From an uncultured Gemmiger sp. (lineage in GTDB: Bacteria > Bacillota > Clostridia > Oscillospirales > Ruminococcaceae): a stretch of 35,532 nucleotides of DNA. The translations under genes and the position numbers were made by a program. Where the stretch lies: positions 1-35,532 of the forward strand of contig CASFJO010000054.1 of assembly GCA_949295035.1 (NCBI GenBank). Direction: 5' to 3'. Below the pieces are notes generated by a model. That model saw only the letters and a list, made by a program, of their open reading frames with translations, was not told where the DNA came from and made no database searches. Shown in pieces: positions 23,861 to 31,213 of the stretch (position 1 is its first letter; each line of letters starts with the position of its first letter).

Positions 23861-23891
23861 AAAACCGGCCCTCGGGTGAGGGCCGGTTTTT
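23861..23891. terminator. Bidirectional terminator after the GT39-like gene
   Basis: AAAACCGGCCCTC (23861-23873) pairs with GAGGGCCGGTTTT (23878-23890) around GGGT, with T and A runs on the two sides. It also serves the leftward small membrane protein gene. Confidence 0.9.
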
Positions 23892-23918
23892 GTCTGCCGC
23901 GGAACGGATAAGACAGGA

Positions 23919-24047
23919 TCACTCCTCGTCCGATTCGTCGTAGATCTCCACGTAGCGGGGAGCCTTTTCCTGCTCCAGCAGGGACAGCCCCGCCACCAGG
24001 GCGGCCAGGGCAGCCAGCAGCACCAGAATCTTCACAAGCGTTTTCAC
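23919..24047 (-). CDS. 42-residue single-span membrane protein (GTG start)
   Basis: A GTG at 24047, with AAAAAGGAGAG seven bases upstream, opens 42 codons. The N-terminus is short and basic (MKTLVK), followed by one membrane helix (ILVLLAALAALVAGLSLL). An acidic tail with YVEIYDESDEE follows. An in-frame ATG at 24104 lies on the promoter and is rejected. A promoter (TTGCAC, 17 bases, TATACT) sits about 50 bases upstream and a terminator lies 28 bases downstream, so it is a complete single-gene unit. Function unknown; small membrane proteins often modulate transporters or kinases. Confidence 0.75.
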   Translation of the reverse strand: MKTLVKILVLLAALAALVAGLSLLEQEKAPRYVEIYDESDEE

Positions 24048-24094
24048 GGGGCAACTCTCCTTTTTCAGGGCCGGGGCCCGCTGGGATTTTCTCC

Positions 24095-24123
24095 AGTATA
24101 CCATATTGGGGCCATGGGTGCAA
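24095..24123 (-). promoter_or_regulatory. Promoter of the 42-residue membrane protein
   Basis: On the minus strand TTGCAC (24123-24118), 17 bases and TATACT (24100-24095) with the TGG extension form a complete promoter. Confidence 0.65.
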
Positions 24124-24194
24124 ACGGTTTATTTTTTAACAGGCGGAAAGGGCCGGGATCCGCATGAAAGCAGGATTTTGAGCGTAGTTTTTTG

Positions 24195-24222
24195 TTGACA
24201 GCGCCCGTGGAGGTGATACAAT
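24195..24222 (+). promoter_or_regulatory. Promoter of the rnf operon
   Basis: A perfect TTGACA (24195-24200), a 16-base spacer and TACAAT (24217-24222) lie about 80 bases before rnfC. Unlike most promoters in the window it lacks the TGn extension but has a consensus -35, consistent with high expression. Confidence 0.75.
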
Positions 24223-24235
24223 AAGATAGTATGCT

Positions 24236-24253
24236 GTTTGTCAGTTTACAAAC
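24236..24253 (+). promoter_or_regulatory. Inverted repeat just downstream of the rnf start point
   Basis: GTTTGT (24236-24241) and ACAAAC (24248-24253) form a perfect repeat with six bases between. It sits a few bases after the expected transcription start, where a repressor would block. The TTGT-N6-ACAA spacing differs from the Rex site (TTGT-N10-ACAA). It could also be an mRNA hairpin. Confidence 0.4.
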
Positions 24254-24301
24254 GGTTCTTACGGTGTACAGAATCCAAGGAAATGGGGGATCGTTCAATC
24301 C

Positions 24302-25612
24302 ATGTTCAAAAAACTGAAGCGTTCGGCCCTCGGGGCAAGCGTCCCGCACGAGAAGGCGACGGCGGGTATGGCAACGGTGAAGATGCCGCTGCCCGCGCGC
24401 ATCGTGCTGCCCATGCAGCAGCACATCGGCGCGCCCTGCACCCCGGTGGTCAAGAAGGGCGACACCGTCCAGGTGGGCACCCTGGTAGGCAAAGCGGGAG
24501 GCTTTGTCAGTGCCAACATCTATTCCGGCGTGTCCGGCACGGTCAGCGGCATCGAGACGTTGGTGGGCTCCACCGGCGCCGTGATGGAAGCCGTGGTCAT
24601 CACGCCGGACGGCCAGCAGACGGTGGACCCGTCGGTGCAGCCGCCGGTAGTCACCGATAAGGCGAGCCTGGTCAAGGCCGCCCAGGACTGCGGCCTGGTG
24701 GGCCTGGGCGGCGCGGGCTTCCCCACCGCCGTCAAGCTCAGCCCCAAGACCCCGGTGGACACCCTGGTCATCAACGGGGCCGAGTGCGAGCCCTATCTGA
24801 CCGCCGATACCCGCGAGTTTTTGGAGAACAGCGAGACGGTCATCAGCGGCATCGAAGCCGTCATGAAGTATATGGAGATCAAGCGCTGCGTGATCGGTAT
24901 CGAGCGCAACAAGCCCGAGTGCATCGATCTGATGTGCAGCCTGGTCAGCGGTATGGCCGGCGTGGAGGTCAAGCCGCTGCGCAGCCGCTACCCGCAGGGC
25001 GCGGAAAAGACCCTGATCGAGAGCACCACCGGCCGGGAAGTGCCCCGCGGCGGGCTGCCCAGCGACGTGGGGGTGATCGTGATGAACGTCACCACTGTGT
25101 CCACCCTGGGCAAGTTTTTGGCCACCGGCATGCCCCTGACCACCAAGCGCCTGACCCTGGAGGGCGACGCGGTGGCCAAACCCTGCAACGTGGAGGTCAT
25201 CGTGGGCACCCCCGTGCAGGACGTGCTGGATTTCGTGGGCCTGAAAGAGGGCGTCACCCTGAGCAAGATCATCTGCGGCGGCCCGATGATGGGCGTTTGC
25301 CTGACCGATATCAACTATCCGGTGACCCGCCAGAACAACGGCCTGCTGCTGCTCAGCGACAAGGCCGCCGCGCTGCCCGCGCCCGGGCCCTGCATCCGCT
25401 GCGGCCGCTGCATCGAGGGCTGCCCCATGGGCCTGGCCCCCGTGCAGATCGCCGGCGCGTTCCAGAAGAAAGACGTGGCCGCCCTCACCGCGCTGCAGGT
25501 GGACCTGTGCGTGCTGTGCGGCACCTGCAGCTATGTCTGCCCCGCCAAGCGCCCGGTCACCCAGACCATGAGCCTTGCCAAGGAGCTGCAGAGAAAAGGA
25601 GGCAAGAAATAA
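24302..25612 (+). CDS. rnfC: Rnf complex subunit RnfC (NADH-binding, 4Fe-4S)
   Basis: This 436-residue peripheral subunit oxidises or reduces NAD(H) at the cytoplasmic face of the Rnf complex. The N-terminal barrel-sandwich domain includes KMPLPARIVLPMQQHIGAP. The nucleotide-binding segment GLGGAGFPTAVKL starts near residue 134. Two ferredoxin motifs follow: CIRCGRCIEGCP (Cys364, 367, 370, 374) and CVLCGTCSYVCP (Cys403, 406, 409, 413). The length is that of clostridial RnfC (about 440). The ATG has a G-rich GGGGGAT about ten bases upstream. First gene of the operon; rnfD follows directly. Confidence 0.97.
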   Translation: MFKKLKRSALGASVPHEKATAGMATVKMPLPARIVLPMQQHIGAPCTPVVKKGDTVQVGTLVGKAGGFVSANIYSGVSGTVSGIETLVGSTGAVMEAVVITPDGQQTVDPSVQPPVVTDKASLVKAAQDCGLVGLGGAGFPTAVKLSPKTPVDTLVINGAECEPYLTADTREFLENSETVISGIEAVMKYMEIKRCVIGIERNKPECIDLMCSLVSGMAGVEVKPLRSRYPQGAEKTLIESTTGREVPRGGLPSDVGVIVMNVTTVSTLGKFLATGMPLTTKRLTLEGDAVAKPCNVEVIVGTPVQDVLDFVGLKEGVTLSKIICGGPMMGVCLTDINYPVTRQNNGLLLLSDKAAALPAPGPCIRCGRCIEGCPMGLAPVQIAGAFQKKDVAALTALQVDLCVLCGTCSYVCPAKRPVTQTMSLAKELQRKGGKK

Positions 25613-26542
25613 ATGGAAAACCGCTTGCTTGTTACCGCCTCGCCCCACATCACCGGCCGGGATACCACCCGCGGCCTGATGGGCAATGTGATCGCCGCCC
25701 TGGTGCCCTGCATCGTGGCCGCGGCGCTCATCTTCGGCTGGCAGGCGCTGCTGCTGGTGGGCGTGACCACCGCGGCCTGCGTGGGCTTTGAGTATCTGTA
25801 CTGCCTGATCCTGAAAAAGCCCAACCCGGTGGGGGATCTGTCTGCCGTGGTCACCGGCATCATCCTGGCGCTGAACATGCCCGTCACCATGCCCCTGTGG
25901 ATCGCCGTGGTGGGCGCTTTCATCGCCATCGTGCTTGTGAAACAGCTGTTTGGCGGCATCGGCGCCAACTTCGCCAACCCGGCCCTGGTGGCCCGTATCG
26001 CCCTGTTCAGCGGCTTTTCCACCCGGATGACCGCTGTGGTCATCCCCTCCTGCGTGGGGGTGGACGCGCTGAGCAGCGCCACCCCGCTGCAGACCGCCGA
26101 CATGGGCAGCCTGCCCCTGCTGGACCTGCTTTTGGGCAAATACGGCGGCGTCATGGGCGAGACCTGCAGCCTGGCCATCCTGATCGGCCTGGCCTGGCTG
26201 CTGATCAGCCGCACCATCAGCGCGGTGATCCCGGTCACCTACCTGGCCACCGTGGCGGTGCTGTTCGCCCTGGCGGGCGAGCCCGTGCTGGCCAACCTGC
26301 TCACCGGCGGTTTGCTGTTCGGCGCGGTCTTTATGGCCACCGACTATGTCACCAGCCCCTTTACCCTGCGGGGCAAGCTGGTGTTCGGTCTGGGCCTGGG
26401 CCTGATCACCTTCGCCATCCGTATGTGGGGCGATCTGCCGGAGGGCGTTTCCTATGCCATCCTGTTCATGAACCTGCTGGTGCCCTACATCAATGACCTG
26501 ACCCGTCAGGTACCTCTGGGAGGTGGCAAGAAACATGGCTAA
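25613..26542 (+). CDS. rnfD: Rnf complex subunit RnfD
   Basis: This 309-residue membrane subunit has about nine hydrophobic segments and a covalent FMN site expected on a Thr near the middle. The segment LFSGFSTRMTAVVIP followed by LSSATPLQT contains S-x-A-T-P-L, the RnfD/NqrB flavinylation motif (SGATPL in most). The N-terminus LLVTASPHI is typical. AAAAGGAGG precedes the ATG, immediately after the rnfC stop. The 3' end overlaps rnfG by 8 bases. Confidence 0.96.
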   Translation: MENRLLVTASPHITGRDTTRGLMGNVIAALVPCIVAAALIFGWQALLLVGVTTAACVGFEYLYCLILKKPNPVGDLSAVVTGIILALNMPVTMPLWIAVVGAFIAIVLVKQLFGGIGANFANPALVARIALFSGFSTRMTAVVIPSCVGVDALSSATPLQTADMGSLPLLDLLLGKYGGVMGETCSLAILIGLAWLLISRTISAVIPVTYLATVAVLFALAGEPVLANLLTGGLLFGAVFMATDYVTSPFTLRGKLVFGLGLGLITFAIRMWGDLPEGVSYAILFMNLLVPYINDLTRQVPLGGGKKHG

Positions 26543-27980
26543 CAAGAAGAACAACAACTATGAAAATGTGGTCAAACCCATCGTGGTGCTGGTCGTGATC
26601 TGCCTGATCACCAGTACCCTGCTGGCGGTGACCAATTACTTCACCGCGCCCATCATCAAGGCCAAGGAACAGCAGGCCGCCTACGCCGCTTACTTTGCGG
26701 TGCTGCCCGACGCGGACAACTTCACCACCGTGGAGGGCTTTGCCACCTCCGGCGTGGAGGAGGCCGTCAAGGCCGACAACGGCAGCGGCTACGCCTTCAA
26801 GGCCATCGGCAAGGGCTTCGGCGGCGATGTGCCCGTGATCGTGGGCGTGAATATGGACGGCGTGATCACCGGCGTGTCCTTCCTGCAGAACTCCGAGACC
26901 AGCGGTTTCGGCGCCCGCCTGTATGACGGCAGCGCCGACGGCCCCGCCTATGCGGCAGAGCTGACCGGCAAGAGCGGCAGCGTGGCCCTGGGGCAGGACG
27001 GCGTGAACGGCCTGGCCGGCGCCACCGTCTCCAGCACCGCCGTGGTCAGCGCGGTGAACAGCGCGCTGAGCTGCTTCGCTGAGGTGGCTCTGGGCCAGGC
27101 GGCCGTTGTGGAACAGGCCGCCCCCACCACCCTGGAGGAGGCCGTGGCCATCCTGCTGGGCGACGGCGCTTCCTATACCCCGGTGGAGTTTGCCACCGCG
27201 GGGGTGCAGGAGGCCGGCGCGCTGGATGACGGCAGCGGGTATGTGTTCCTGGCTGTGGGCGCCGGCTTCGGCGGCGACGTGCCGGTGGCGGTGGTCACCG
27301 ATGCCAGCGGCGTCATCACCGGCGTGTCCTTCCTGCAGAACGGCGAGACCAGCGGCTTTGGCACCCGCCTGTATGACGGCAGCGAGGACGGTCCCGCCTT
27401 CGCCGCCCAGCTGGTGGGCAAGAGCGGCAGCGTGGCCCTGGGCAGCGACGGCGTGGACGGCCTGTCCGGCGCCACCGTCTCCAGCACCGCGGTCGTGGAC
27501 GCTGTGAACAACGCGCTGAACTGCTACAACGAGGTCGCCCAGGGGGGCGCGCCGGTGGCGGCTCCCGTCGCGGCGCCCGCGTCCCTGGATGAGGCTGTGA
27601 CCGCCTTTTTGGGCGACGGCGCCGTGGCCGGCGAGGCCGAGGGCGCTGCCGCGGTCTACACCAGCGCCGACGGGGCGCTGACCCTGATCGCCGTGGAGGC
27701 CGAGGGCTTCTCGGACGAGACCGCGCCCCTGACCGTGGCCACCTGCTTTGACGCCGAGGGCGTCGTCACCAACCTGTGGGTGGACGTGTCCGGCCAGACC
27801 CAGGGTCTTGGCACCAAGGCCGGCGAGGCCGCCTTTACCGACCTGTTCGTTGGCCTGTCCGACGCGGCCGGCGTGGACGCGGTGGACGCTATTGCCAGCG
27901 TTACCGAATCCAGCGACGGCGTCAAGGCCGGCGTTGCCGCCTGCATGGAGATCTTCCAGACGATGAAGGGGGGCAACTGA
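26535..27980 (+). CDS. rnfG: RnfG with three tandem FMN-binding domains
   Basis: RnfG normally has about 200 residues: one membrane helix and one extracytoplasmic FMN-binding domain with covalent FMN on the Thr of an SGAT motif. This protein has 481 residues. After the membrane helix (about residues 14-34) come three domains. Domain 1 (about 70-178) has LAGATVSSTAV with Thr164, and domain 2 (about 225-330) has LSGATVSSTAV with Thr314. Domain 3 (about 358-478) keeps QTQGLGTKAGEAAF but reads IASVTESSDGV at the equivalent place (Thr457). Linkers repeat an EAV-x-LLGDGA helix. GGAGGTGGCAAG precedes the ATG at 26535. Frame and codon use are continuous, so this is not an assembly artefact by eye. 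It would place two or three flavins outside the cell membrane. Confidence 0.95.
   Translation: MANKKNNNYENVVKPIVVLVVICLITSTLLAVTNYFTAPIIKAKEQQAAYAAYFAVLPDADNFTTVEGFATSGVEEAVKADNGSGYAFKAIGKGFGGDVPVIVGVNMDGVITGVSFLQNSETSGFGARLYDGSADGPAYAAELTGKSGSVALGQDGVNGLAGATVSSTAVVSAVNSALSCFAEVALGQAAVVEQAAPTTLEEAVAILLGDGASYTPVEFATAGVQEAGALDDGSGYVFLAVGAGFGGDVPVAVVTDASGVITGVSFLQNGETSGFGTRLYDGSEDGPAFAAQLVGKSGSVALGSDGVDGLSGATVSSTAVVDAVNNALNCYNEVAQGGAPVAAPVAAPASLDEAVTAFLGDGAVAGEAEGAAAVYTSADGALTLIAVEAEGFSDETAPLTVATCFDAEGVVTNLWVDVSGQTQGLGTKAGEAAFTDLFVGLSDAAGVDAVDAIASVTESSDGVKAGVAACMEIFQTMKGGN
26859..27524 (+). repeat. Tandem DNA repeat inside rnfG (period 450)
   Basis: Bases 26859-27074 and 27309-27524 align without gaps. 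By hand count about 185 of 216 bases match (86%) and 60 of 72 residues. Many differences are at third positions or conservative. The exact 150-codon offset points to a duplication inside the gene, younger than the split from domain 3. Confidence 0.85.
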
Positions 27981-27983
27981 TCC

Positions 27984-28655
27984 ATGAATAACAAAGTCAA
28001 AATTCTGACCAACGGCCTGCTGAAGGAGAACCCGACGCTGCGCCTGGTGCTGGGCACCTGCCCGACGCTGGCCGTTACCACCGCCGCCTCCAGCGGCCTG
28101 GGCATGGGCATCGCGGCCGCCTTCGTGCTGATCTGTTCCAACATCGTGATCAGCGCGCTGCGCAAGGTCATTCCTGATAAGGTCCGTCTGCCGGCCTACA
28201 TCACCATCATCGCCACCTTCGTCACCATCGTGCAGATGCTGGTCAAGGCGTTCTTCACCGAACTGGATACCGCCCTGGGCGTGTATCTGCCCCTGATCGT
28301 GGTCAACTGCATCATCCTGGGCCGCGCCGAGATGTTCGCCTCCAAAAACAAGGTGGTGGACAGCGCCCTGGACGGCGTGGGCATGGGCCTGGGCTTCACC
28401 CTGATCCTGGTGCTGATGGGCTCCTTCCGTGAGCTGATCAGCAAGGGCAGCATCTTTGGCGTGATGCTCCTGCCCGAGAGCCTGGACCGCTTCACCCTGA
28501 TGGGTTCCGCGCCCGGCGGCTTCTTTACCTTCGGGCTGTTCATGGCCATCGTGGTGTGGATCGAGATCAAAACCAACAACCGCATCAAGCGGAGTATCGG
28601 CTGCGAGGGCTGCCCCAGCAAGGGTGCCTGCGCGGGGAAAGGGGAGTGTGAATAA
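27984..28655 (+). CDS. rnfE: Rnf complex subunit RnfE with Cys-rich tail
   Basis: This 223-residue integral membrane subunit has six hydrophobic segments, with NGLLKENPTLRLVLGTCPTL at the start and LGVYLPLIVVNCIILGRAE in the middle. RnfE and RnfA share the fold and hold a [2Fe-2S] cluster between them through conserved cysteines (TCPTL, VNCIILGR). The C-terminal tail GCEGCPSKGACAGKGECE adds four cysteines (207, 210, 216, 222) not needed for the core cluster. GGGGGG lies upstream of the ATG. The stop overlaps the rnfA start by one base (TAATG). Confidence 0.96.
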   Translation: MNNKVKILTNGLLKENPTLRLVLGTCPTLAVTTAASSGLGMGIAAAFVLICSNIVISALRKVIPDKVRLPAYITIIATFVTIVQMLVKAFFTELDTALGVYLPLIVVNCIILGRAEMFASKNKVVDSALDGVGMGLGFTLILVLMGSFRELISKGSIFGVMLLPESLDRFTLMGSAPGGFFTFGLFMAIVVWIEIKTNNRIKRSIGCEGCPSKGACAGKGECE

Positions 28656-29278
28656 TGGAGCTTGCCGCCATTTTCTTCACCATGATTCTGGTGAACAACT
28701 ACGTTCTGGTGCAGTTCCTGGGCATCTGCCCCTTCCTGGGCGTGTCCAAAAAGCTGGACTCCGCCTTCGGCATGAGCTGCGCGGTCATCTTCGTTATGGT
28801 GCTGGCCACCGCGGTGACCTGGCCCATCCAGACCTTCCTGCTCACGCCGGTGGACCCTGCCACCGGCGTGCTCAAGTGGGATCTGGGCTATCTGCAGACC
28901 ATCGTCTTTATCCTGGTGATTGCCGTGCTGGTGCAGCTGATCGAGATCGCCATGAAGAAGTATATGCCCCCACTGCATAAGGCGCTGGGCGTCTACCTGC
29001 CCCTGATCACCACCAACTGCGCGGTGCTGGGCGTCACCATCCTGAACATCGACAACGGCTACAACTTTGTGGAGTCCATCGTATGCGCCGCCGGCGCGGG
29101 CTTCGGCTTTATGCTGGCCATGGTGCTGTTCAGCGGCGTGCGCAAGCGCCTGGAAGACGCGCAGCCCCCCAAATGCTTTGAGGGCCTGCCCATCACCCTG
29201 GTCTCCGCAGCCATCGTCAGCCTGTCCTTCACGGGCTTCGGCGGCATTGTGGACGCCATCTTCAAAACTGCGGCTTAA
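28655..29278 (+). CDS. rnfA: Rnf complex subunit RnfA
   Basis: This 207-residue integral membrane subunit is paralogous to RnfE. LVNNYVLVQFLGICPFLGVS and LGVYLPLITTNCAVLGVTI carry the conserved cysteines of the membrane [2Fe-2S] site. The length is slightly above the usual 190-195. The start overlaps the rnfE stop, so translation is coupled. AAAGGGGAG in the end of rnfE acts as ribosome binding site. Confidence 0.97.
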   Translation: MELAAIFFTMILVNNYVLVQFLGICPFLGVSKKLDSAFGMSCAVIFVMVLATAVTWPIQTFLLTPVDPATGVLKWDLGYLQTIVFILVIAVLVQLIEIAMKKYMPPLHKALGVYLPLITTNCAVLGVTILNIDNGYNFVESIVCAAGAGFGFMLAMVLFSGVRKRLEDAQPPKCFEGLPITLVSAAIVSLSFTGFGGIVDAIFKTAA

Positions 29279-29293
29279 AGGAGGAACCAACCT

Positions 29294-30085
29294 ATGACCA
29301 TTGCTATGGCAATCATCCTGGTCACTGTTGTGGGCCTGCTGGGCGCCGTGATCCTGGTGCTGGCCGCCCGCTTCATGGCCGTGGAGGAGGACCCCCGCGT
29401 GGGCCAGGTGCAGGCCTGCCTGCCCGGCGCCAACTGCGGCGCCTGCGGCTATGCCGGCTGCGCCGACTACGCCAAGGCCATCGTGGAGGGCGCGCCGGTC
29501 AATAAGTGCGTGCCCGGCGGCGCCAAGGCCGCCAAGGAGGCCGCCGCCGTTATGGGCGTGGAGGTCGGTGCCACCCGTACCGTCTGCGCGGTGGTGACCT
29601 GCCAGGGCGAAAACGGCGTCTGCAAACAGAAGTACGATTACCGGGGCGTTTCCAGCTGCGCGGCGGCCAACGCCCTGTACGGCGGGCCCAATGCCTGCAG
29701 CTTCGGCTGCATCGGCCTGGGCGACTGTGTCAAGGCCTGCCAGTTCGACGCCATCCATGTGGAGAACGGCCTGGCCAAGGTGGACCCGGCCAAGTGCACC
29801 GGCTGCGGCGCCTGCAAGGCGGCCTGCCCCCACAAGATCATCTGGATGTACGAGGAAAAGCAGAAACCTGTGGTGATGTGCGCCAACCATGAAAAGGGCG
29901 CCGCCACCAACAAAGAGTGCAGCAAGGGCTGCATCGCCTGCATGAAGTGTGAGAAGAGCTGCCCGGAACAGGCCATCAAGGTGACGGACAACGTGGCCCG
30001 CATCGACTACGCCAAGTGCACCGGCTGCGGCACCTGCATGGAAGTCTGCCCCAAGAAGGTCATCCACCTGCCCGGCCAGGTATAA
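29294..30085 (+). CDS. rnfB: Rnf complex subunit RnfB (ferredoxin-interacting)
   Basis: This 263-residue subunit has an N-terminal membrane helix, then the 4Fe-4S domain with CLPGANCGACGYAGCADY. Ferredoxin-like clusters follow: CSFGCIGLGDCVKAC, CTGCGACKAACP, CIACMKCEKSCP and CTGCGTCMEVCP. It accepts electrons from reduced ferredoxin. AAAGGAGGAA precedes the ATG. It is the last gene, followed by a strong terminator. The order C-D-G-E-A-B is that of clostridial and acetogen Rnf operons. No ApbE flavin transferase is in this window, though RnfG and RnfD need one. Confidence 0.97.
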   Translation: MTIAMAIILVTVVGLLGAVILVLAARFMAVEEDPRVGQVQACLPGANCGACGYAGCADYAKAIVEGAPVNKCVPGGAKAAKEAAAVMGVEVGATRTVCAVVTCQGENGVCKQKYDYRGVSSCAAANALYGGPNACSFGCIGLGDCVKACQFDAIHVENGLAKVDPAKCTGCGACKAACPHKIIWMYEEKQKPVVMCANHEKGAATNKECSKGCIACMKCEKSCPEQAIKVTDNVARIDYAKCTGCGTCMEVCPKKVIHLPGQV

Positions 30086-30094
30086 ACCCGAAAC

Positions 30095-30130
30095 AAAACC
30101 CGGCCTCCCTCTCGGGAGGCCGGGTTTTTT
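30095..30130. terminator. Terminator of the rnf operon (bidirectional)
   Basis: AAAACCCGGCCTCCC (30095-30109) pairs with GGGAGGCCGGGTTTT (30114-30128), followed by further T. The A run also allows it to end azlD transcription from the other strand. Confidence 0.93.
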
Positions 30131-30140
30131 GTATGGTTTT

Positions 30141-30482
30141 TTATCCCAGCAGCACCGTCACGCCGAACAGGGTGCCGGCGGCCAGCGCCAGCAGCCGCTC
30201 CACGGCAAACACCGTGACGCAGCCCGCCGCCGCCACCGTCATCAGGCCTTTGTTCCGCAGCCCCAGCCCGATGGCAACCGCGAACCCCGCGACGGCGCTC
30301 ACCGGACTCTGGGTGCAGGTGAAGATGGCCGGCACCGTCATGGCGGTCAGGCAGGCGTAGGGCACGTAGAACAGAAACGAGCGCAAAAACCGGCTTTTTA
30401 CCGGTTTGCGCAGCAGGGTCAGCGGCAGCATGCGGATCAGATAGGTGACCACCGCCATCACCAGAATGTACAGATAGATCAT
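30141..30482 (-). CDS. azlD: AzlD-like branched-chain amino acid export subunit
   Basis: This 113-residue membrane protein has four hydrophobic segments; MAVVTYLIRMLPLTLL near the N-terminus and VKSRFLRSFLFYVPYACLTA are AzlD-like. It forms the small partner of AzlC in branched-chain amino acid (or analogue) efflux. GGAGGCGACGCGGC precedes the ATG at 30482, which overlaps the azlC stop as ATGA. Confidence 0.92.
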   Translation of the reverse strand: MIYLYILVMAVVTYLIRMLPLTLLRKPVKSRFLRSFLFYVPYACLTAMTVPAIFTCTQSPVSAVAGFAVAIGLGLRNKGLMTVAAAGCVTVFAVERLLALAAGTLFGVTVLLG

Positions 30483-31198
30483 GCCGCGTCGCCTCCTTCG
30501 GTGACGGCGTCCTCCACCGGGAACAGCCAGGCCCCCAGCGCCGCCGCCGTCACCGTGCAAAGAATGATGGCCGTGCCCGCCGAGATCTGCCGCAGCACCG
30601 GCGCCCAGGTCATCAGGCAGCTGCACACCAGCGCGATGCCCACCACCGCCAGCACCGGCCGACTGCGCCGGGCCACCGGGGCCACCACCGCCACGAACAT
30701 ACAATACAGCGCGATGCCCAGCGCGCTGATCACCGCCGCGGGCAGCACGCCGCTGGCCAGCGCCCCGGTCAGGGTGCCGCCGGTCCAGCCCAGCACCGGC
30801 AGCAGCCCCAGCCCGCCCATGTAGGCGGGGGTAGGCCGCCCGGGCCGGCCCATGGCCACCGCAAAGATCTCATCCGTATCCACAAAAGCGATCAGGCACC
30901 GCTTGAGGGTGCCCACCTGCGGGCCCAGCTTCTGGCCCAGCGCCAGGCTCATCAGGGCATACCGCAGGTTGATCACCAGCTGGGTCAGGGCCATTTCCCC
31001 CAGGCCGGACCCGGCGGTGATGATGGTCAGCCCGGCAAACTGGCCGGCACTGGTCAGGTTGGTCAGGCTGATGAGCCCCGCCTGAAAGGCGGTCAGCCCC
31101 GCCCGGGTGGCCAGCAGGCCAAAACTGAAACTCACCGCAAAATATCCCACCGCGATGGGCAGCCCGTCCCGCAGCCCGTCCCGCCATTCGGTGCGCAT
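30479..31198 (-). CDS. azlC: AzlC family branched-chain amino acid exporter subunit
   Basis: This 239-residue membrane protein has about six hydrophobic segments. The family start GLPIAVGYFAVSFSFGLLA and the central LVINLRYALMSLALGQKL and TDEIFAVAM motifs are present. It exports branched-chain amino acids together with AzlD. GAGAGGAGC precedes the ATG. There is no T-box or other known riboswitch in its short leader. It is divergent from the HAD phosphatase gene, and the two -10 boxes overlap. Confidence 0.94.
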   Translation of the reverse strand: MRTEWRDGLRDGLPIAVGYFAVSFSFGLLATRAGLTAFQAGLISLTNLTSAGQFAGLTIITAGSGLGEMALTQLVINLRYALMSLALGQKLGPQVGTLKRCLIAFVDTDEIFAVAMGRPGRPTPAYMGGLGLLPVLGWTGGTLTGALASGVLPAAVISALGIALYCMFVAVVAPVARRSRPVLAVVGIALVCSCLMTWAPVLRQISAGTAIILCTVTAAALGAWLFPVEDAVTEGGDAA

Positions 31199-31213
31199 GA
31201 AACCGCTCCTCTC

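Noticed and set aside
22126-24123. A 665-codon leftward frame over the GT39-like gene
   Set aside because: It crosses a strong terminator and has no recognisable domain; the opposite frame has proper membrane segments, a ribosome binding site and sensible codon use.
24236-24253. Rex redox-repressor site at rnf
   Set aside because: The half-sites are TTGT-N6-ACAA, while Rex sites have TTGT-N10-ACAA with inner TAA/TTA; the fit is poor.
26535-27980. RnfG size as an assembly duplication or gene fusion error
   Set aside because: The repeats differ at about 14% of bases spread along the unit, the frame is kept throughout, and linkers differ, so it is not a copied read or collapsed repeat.
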